Shown: positions 60,619-64,000 of the stretch, piece after piece
Position numbering within the stretch: position 1 is the first letter of the stretch
How the letters are laid out: each line of letters opens with the position of its first letter
NCBI RefSeq assembly: GCF_015074785.1
Contig: NZ_CP042464.1
Location: 2,915,001-2,979,000, forward strand
Length of the DNA stretch: 64,000 nt
DNA from: Segatella copri
Lineage (GTDB): Bacteria; Bacteroidota; Bacteroidia; Bacteroidales; Bacteroidaceae
Direction: 5' to 3'
Position numbers and translations under genes: made by a program
Notes under the pieces: model-generated
The model's database searches: none
Told to the model about the DNA's origin: nothing
The model's input: the letters and a program-made list of their open reading frames with translations, nothing else

Positions 60619-62142
60619 TTATTTTCTGAGTCGTGCCACCGGTATGCCCAGTTGCTCCCTATATTTTGCCACCGTACGTCGCGCGATAGGGAATCCCTTC
60701 TCCTTCAGCAGTTTGGCAAGTGCATCATCGCTGATTGGCTTTTTCTTGTCTTCTTTCTCGATGATGTCGTGCAGGGCAATCTTGATTTTGCGGGTAGACA
60801 TCTCTTCGCCGTCTTCAGTGGTGTAGCTGTCTGTGAAGAAGAACTTCAGCGGGAAGGTGCCCCATTTAGTCTGGGCATACTTCACGTTGCTCACTCTCGA
60901 GATGGTACTGATGTCCAGTCCCGTGCGTTCTGCTACATCCTTCAGGATCATCGGTTTCAGGTCAGCCTCGTCTCCATCCAGGAAGAACTGCCGCTGTATG
61001 TCGATAATTGCCTTCATGGTGACAATGAGGGTATGTCTTCTCTGCTTGATGGCTTCGATGAATCCCTGTGCCTTGTCTACCTTTTCCTTGGCGTAGAGCA
61101 GGGCTTCCTTGTCGCTCCGGCTCATCTTGTCTTTATGCTTCCTGTAGGTGTCAATCATGTCGGTGAATGATGGCGAAACCGTCAGTTGCGGAATGTTGCC
61201 ACGGTTCAGCGAGAATGTAATCGTTCCGTCGTCATTGGTGTCGATGATGAAGTCGGGGGTAATCTGCTGCATGTTTCTTCCCTCTGTTTCGCCCATCGAT
61301 GCGCCCGGTTTCGGGTTCAGCTTTCTGATTTCTGCCTGCAGGGTTTCTACCTGTGTATCGTTCAGTTCCAGTCCTGCCTTGATCTTGTCCCAATGTTTCT
61401 TGGTAAACTCGTCAAAATAGTCGGTAAACACCTCTTCCATCGTCTTGCGGAGCACACCTCTCGGCAGTCTCTTAACCTGCAGCAGAAGGCATTCCTGCAG
61501 ACTTCTTCCTCCTACACCGGCTGGGTCGAAGGTCTGTAGAATATGGAGCACGTGCTCGATGTCTTTTTCCGTAACATTGATGTTGTGATAGATAGCGAGT
61601 TCATCGCAGATGCTGTCCAGGTCCTTGCGGAGCAGTCCGTCGTCATCCAGTGAACCTATGAGATATTCCATTACTTCCTTCTCCTTGTCGCTGAGCGGCT
61701 GCATGTCCATCTGTTCCTTCAGCTTATCATAGAAAGAGGTGGTGTCGCCGTAAACCATTTCTTCGTAGTCAGCGCTGTCCTGGTTGTTGTATCTGTCTGT
61801 ATTGTAGTCAGGCATCTGGTCGTCTTTTCCGATGCTTTCCAGTGCCTGGTCCAGTTCGTCTTTTCTTTCTTCTTTTTCAGATTCAGCCTCGTAGGCATCC
61901 TCATCGCTGCTGTTGTCGTACTCATCATCTGCGGGCGAATCATCATTGGCGACATTCTCGTTGAGCATGTCGTCTGGGTTCTCGCTTTCCAGAGCGGGAT
62001 TATCGTCCAGTTCTGCATTGATACTGTCTTCCAGTTCCGTGAGCGGCATTTCCAACAGTTTCACCTGCAGCATCTGCTGGGCTGAAAGTCTTTGAAGTTG
62101 CTGTAACTTCTGTGCCTGTGTCTGTATGAGTTTTTGAGCCAT
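60619..62142 (-). CDS. rpoN: RNA polymerase sigma-54 factor
   Basis: 507 aa. The N-terminal activator-interacting domain is Gln/Leu-rich (LIQTQAQKLQQLQRLSAQQ, residues 5-23). An acidic region II spans about 55-115. The core-binding domain follows, then the HTH (VAERTGLDISTISRVSN) and the RpoN box ARRTVAKYREQLGIP near the C-terminus. Needs AAA+ activators; none is encoded in the window. Starts 2 bp after the stop of the gene upstream. Confidence 0.97.
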   Translation of the reverse strand: MAQKLIQTQAQKLQQLQRLSAQQMLQVKLLEMPLTELEDSINAELDDNPALESENPDDMLNENVANDDSPADDEYDNSSDEDAYEAESEKEERKDELDQALESIGKDDQMPDYNTDRYNNQDSADYEEMVYGDTTSFYDKLKEQMDMQPLSDKEKEVMEYLIGSLDDDGLLRKDLDSICDELAIYHNINVTEKDIEHVLHILQTFDPAGVGGRSLQECLLLQVKRLPRGVLRKTMEEVFTDYFDEFTKKHWDKIKAGLELNDTQVETLQAEIRKLNPKPGASMGETEGRNMQQITPDFIIDTNDDGTITFSLNRGNIPQLTVSPSFTDMIDTYRKHKDKMSRSDKEALLYAKEKVDKAQGFIEAIKQRRHTLIVTMKAIIDIQRQFFLDGDEADLKPMILKDVAERTGLDISTISRVSNVKYAQTKWGTFPLKFFFTDSYTTEDGEEMSTRKIKIALHDIIEKEDKKKPISDDALAKLLKEKGFPIARRTVAKYREQLGIPVARLRK

Positions 62143-62144
62143 AA

Positions 62145-62789
62145 TTACTTAAAGTATTCTTTTAGTTCGTTGGCAAGCTGGTAAAGCCTGTCTGGATTTC
62201 CGTTTCCGTATTGGTGCCAGATGTCGCTGCATGCTTCTAGCAGCGGGTGTATCAGCACATCTTCGCGGTTGAGATAGGGGTCGCAGTACATGAATACGCC
62301 CATCGCCTCGGCAATGACCTTCGGTGATGTCCTGATGAGTTTTCCCAGGTCGATGATTTCCGGTGTTTCCGGCACCATGGTGATTGGTGTGAGCTGGAAG
62401 TAGAGATCGAGGATGATGATGAGTTTCACGGGGGTGAGCGATGGTTCACTTTCCAGTGGTTCCCAGTTTTTCTCGAATGTTTCCTTCACTTCCACTCCCT
62501 CGAAGAACTGTATGGCGTTTCCGCAGCCGTTCATCTGCCTGATGCGCTGTATATCGCGCTTCAGTTTCTGTGGCTTATCGGCATACTTCTCCCATAGTCG
62601 CTTGATTCTCGGAGTCACCATTCTGAGTTTGAACATCTGTTCGTGCAGAAACTCAGGTGGAATATGCAGTTCCAGGCTCAAGTCGACCATCCCTTTCGAA
62701 TAGAGAGGTTTCACGCCCATGGGCTTCTTCTGGTACAGCTGCAACAGCAGGAGCCAGTATTCTTCGTTCCAAAGAGGATGTCTTGCCAT
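62145..62789 (-). CDS. Conserved hypothetical protein encoded directly upstream of rpoN
   Basis: 214 aa, helical, no signal peptide or TM. Starts MARHPLWNEEYWLLLLQLYQ; contains LSLELHIPPEFLHEQMFKL (HTH-like spacing), VKLIIILDLYFQL and a Trp/Tyr-rich end DIWHQYGNGNPDRLYQLA. I do not recognise a named family. The two-base gap to rpoN suggests tight cotranslation and possibly a role in sigma-54 function, but that is a guess. Confidence 0.75.
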   Translation of the reverse strand: MARHPLWNEEYWLLLLQLYQKKPMGVKPLYSKGMVDLSLELHIPPEFLHEQMFKLRMVTPRIKRLWEKYADKPQKLKRDIQRIRQMNGCGNAIQFFEGVEVKETFEKNWEPLESEPSLTPVKLIIILDLYFQLTPITMVPETPEIIDLGKLIRTSPKVIAEAMGVFMYCDPYLNREDVLIHPLLEACSDIWHQYGNGNPDRLYQLANELKEYFK

Positions 62790-62816
62790 AATTTCCTATC
62801 TTTATATATCTTCTGC

Positions 62817-62847
62817 AAAATTACGACTTTTCGTTGGTAAAACAAAA
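62817..62847 (-). promoter_or_regulatory. Promoter of the orf-rpoN-PAP2-purE-ispG run
   Basis: Minus-strand TTTG (62847-62844), 19 nt, TAATTTTG (62824-62817); start near 62810, leader about 20 nt. Confidence 0.75.
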
Positions 62848-62989
62848 TAATTTGGCGGTTATTTTTTCTCAAACTGAACTTTCTCCAGTCTAGGAGTAAA
62901 TGAGTTAAGTACTTTAAGGAGTTATGGCTATAGTCTTTGGCAAAGTTTTTATGTAGTAATACATATGTCCTAGCTCCTTTACCTAGGGG

Positions 62990-63440
62990 ATAAAATAAAG
63001 AGCGCAACTTCGAATGATTTCGAAATTGCGCTCTTCTAATACGATATTCCCAAATTTCTCATAACTCAAGGGCTTTTTGTTACCCTTTCCATTACGGAGC
63101 CCGAAGCAGCAATTCTGCTCAGGCGTCATCTTTGGTTATCCCATACATTTGGATCTTTTTACCTTCAACTCACCTGTTGAAATTATCCTGTTAATCCTTG
63201 AATAAACAATCTTTAAATTTACCTTTAAACTAAAACCTAATAAAAAAACAACTAACAATCTTAAACCTAAAAACCTAATAACCTAAACTTTTTGTCGTCC
63301 TTGAATAAACAATCTTTTCTTTACCTTAACTAATACCGTTTCTCTGAATAAACAATCTTAAATTTACCTTTAAACTAACTAATAACCTAAAACAACTAAC
63401 AATCTTAACCTAAAAACCTAATAACCTTTTTGTCTTATTG
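62990..63440 (-). ncRNA. Structured non-coding RNA, 6S-like candidate
   Basis: A ~440-nt transcript is bounded by a strong promoter (63478-63447) and a strong terminator: 17-bp stem AAGAGCGCAACTTCGAA/TTCGAAATTGCGCTCTT (62998-63014, 63019-63035) followed on the minus strand by a T-rich tail. The first ~240 nt form a nearly C-free repeated leader. The last ~180 nt can fold into a long interrupted rod (minus-strand CCAAAT/ATTTGG, ATAAC/GTTAT, ATGACG/CGTAAT and CCTGAG with GCTTCGGG). No open frame fits. The rod with internal bubbles resembles 6S RNA or the Rfam Bacteroidales-1 motif; identity is not proven. 62848-62989 shows nothing else. Confidence 0.55.
63200..63427 (-). repeat. Tandem-duplicated, strand-asymmetric leader
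   Basis: GAATAAACAATCTT occurs at 63200, 63303 and 63346; CAACTAACAATCTTAA at 63249 and 63393; AACCTAAAAACCTAATAACC at 63264 and 63407. Together these show a duplicated unit of about 145 bp with a partial third start. The plus strand has almost no G, so the predicted RNA has almost no C. The stretch from 63479 to 63648 shows no gene. Confidence 0.8.
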
Positions 63441-63446
63441 ACGATG

Positions 63447-63478
63447 CAAAGGTACGACGATTTTCCGAACCCACCAAA
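63447..63478 (-). promoter_or_regulatory. Promoter of the 6S-like RNA
   Basis: Minus-strand TTTG (63478-63475), 20 nt, TACCTTTG (63454-63447). A near-consensus Bacteroidetes promoter with no protein gene downstream. Confidence 0.78.
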
Positions 63479-63654
63479 TGTTTTAAGAGAAAATCACATA
63501 AAAAAGCCTCTTTTTTGATATAAATCAACTACGTGTGTGCGCACACACGTGCTATTTAACAGCTATTTGATGTATGTCAACCATTTTAACACATTTCTTA
63601 TGTCTGAAGCCTGTTTGGGAGCTTATTCCTGATTATAGTTAAGCTTATACCTTA

Positions 63655-64000
63655 TTATATATAGAGGAGGTTTATGCTGTCTTTGGGAGATGAGTAAGGT
63701 ACGACTAATCGCACTGACCGGTCGTACAGATATGCCTCTTCGCTCATGGATACGGCGATGGTCTTGAGGCGCAGATAGTCTTCCGATAGGTAGATGAGTC
63801 CCTTGTTGCCCCAGTTCTTGCCCCATGAATTGCAGCAGACGTAGAATCTCTGCTTGCCTTTCATGAAGGTACCTATGATTTCCATCACATGGTCATCGGT
63901 GGTGCGAAGCTGTTCAAACTCCTTCTGTCGCGATGCCTGGGTCACGGGGCGTTCCATCGGCTGTATGTCTACACAGTTCTTCCTTGGTTCCTTGAAGCCA
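63655..64000 (-). CDS. C1-family (PepC/papain-like) peptidase, C-terminal part
   Basis: About 114 residues, with the frame open past the right edge. The His motif TTDDHVMEIIG and the Asn motif CCNSWGKNWGNKGLIYLSED are the second and third catalytic elements of papain-fold peptidases. The Bacteroidales PepC/bleomycin-hydrolase-like proteins share the upstream PMERPVTQASRQKEFEQL segment. The catalytic Cys and any signal peptide lie outside the window. The stop codon falls inside a copy of the AT-rich element (63649-63664). Confidence 0.8.
   Translation of the reverse strand, partial: GFKEPRKNCVDIQPMERPVTQASRQKEFEQLRTTDDHVMEIIGTFMKGKQRFYVCCNSWGKNWGNKGLIYLSEDYLRLKTIAVSMSEEAYLYDRSVRLVVPYSSPKDSINLLYI

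Noticed and set aside
62711..63007. 98-aa open frame on the minus strand upstream of the rpoN-linked gene
   Set aside because: It overlaps the promoter of the orf-rpoN run and the RNA terminator, and its end is the shifted frame of the 62145-62789 gene.

Overview
The window looks like chromosomal DNA of a Bacteroidales bacterium of the Prevotella/Segatella type (inference). The support is: Bacteroidetes-type promoters (a -7 box TAnnTTTG with TTTG or TTG about 19-20 nt upstream) in front of many genes; a PorZ-like type IX secretion protein; a BspA-type leucine-rich-repeat fragment; the long form of IspG; and the gene order leuS-yitT-rdgB. The left edge holds the 5' part of a 16S rRNA gene on the minus strand with its leader and promoter.

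Layout. 1-12.7 kb: 16S rRNA, a GH36 alpha-galactosidase, a hemolysin III/PAQR protein, an ABC transporter operon with its own GntR regulator, a MacB-type efflux operon (ATPase, two FtsX-type permeases, fusion protein) and nagB. 12.7-26.5 kb is the accessory zone: a VapE-like ATPase enclosed by inverted copies of a ~107-bp iteron array; remnants of an AAA ATPase, a BspA protein, an HxlR regulator and an ORF6N protein; a methyltransferase; a single-chain ECF sigma factor/transmembrane/outer-membrane-barrel protein; two ATPase-nuclease genes (DUF234 and DUF4143 types) with elaborate repeated promoter elements; and an IS3-family element. 26.5-43.5 kb: an aldo/keto reductase that carries a third copy of the iteron array in its leader, leuS-yitT-rdgB, an acyltransferase, porZ and a set of surface-glycan genes (five glycosyltransferases, a phosphoethanolamine-transferase-like enzyme, a polytopic membrane protein). 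43.5-64 kb is mostly core: a candidate sRNA, nadA, a dense cluster of DnaA-box-like 9-mers (candidate origin or DnaA-binding locus), a heptosyltransferase-like gene, DUF4254, acpP-fabF-rnc, a GH3-like gene, a lipoprotein, a DUF3108 protein, a two-component operon with an inserted membrane protein, the orf-rpoN-PAP2-purE-ispG run, a 6S-like structured RNA with a nearly C-free leader, and the end of a C1-family peptidase.

How it fits together. The core genes cover translation (16S, leuS), fatty-acid synthesis (acpP, fabF), NAD (nadA), isoprenoids (ispG), purines (purE) and alternative transcription (rpoN). The glycan genes beside porZ suggest envelope glycan synthesis next to T9SS function. The accessory zone is unusual because its ATPase genes each carry their own repeat or palindrome at the promoter, and these promoter elements also occur as orphans without a gene. 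The strongest candidates for something undescribed are the sigma-TM-barrel fusion, the VapE unit bounded by inverted iteron arrays with a solo copy 11.5 kb away, and the ~32-bp-period operator arrays. All similarity calls were made by eye; no database search was run.
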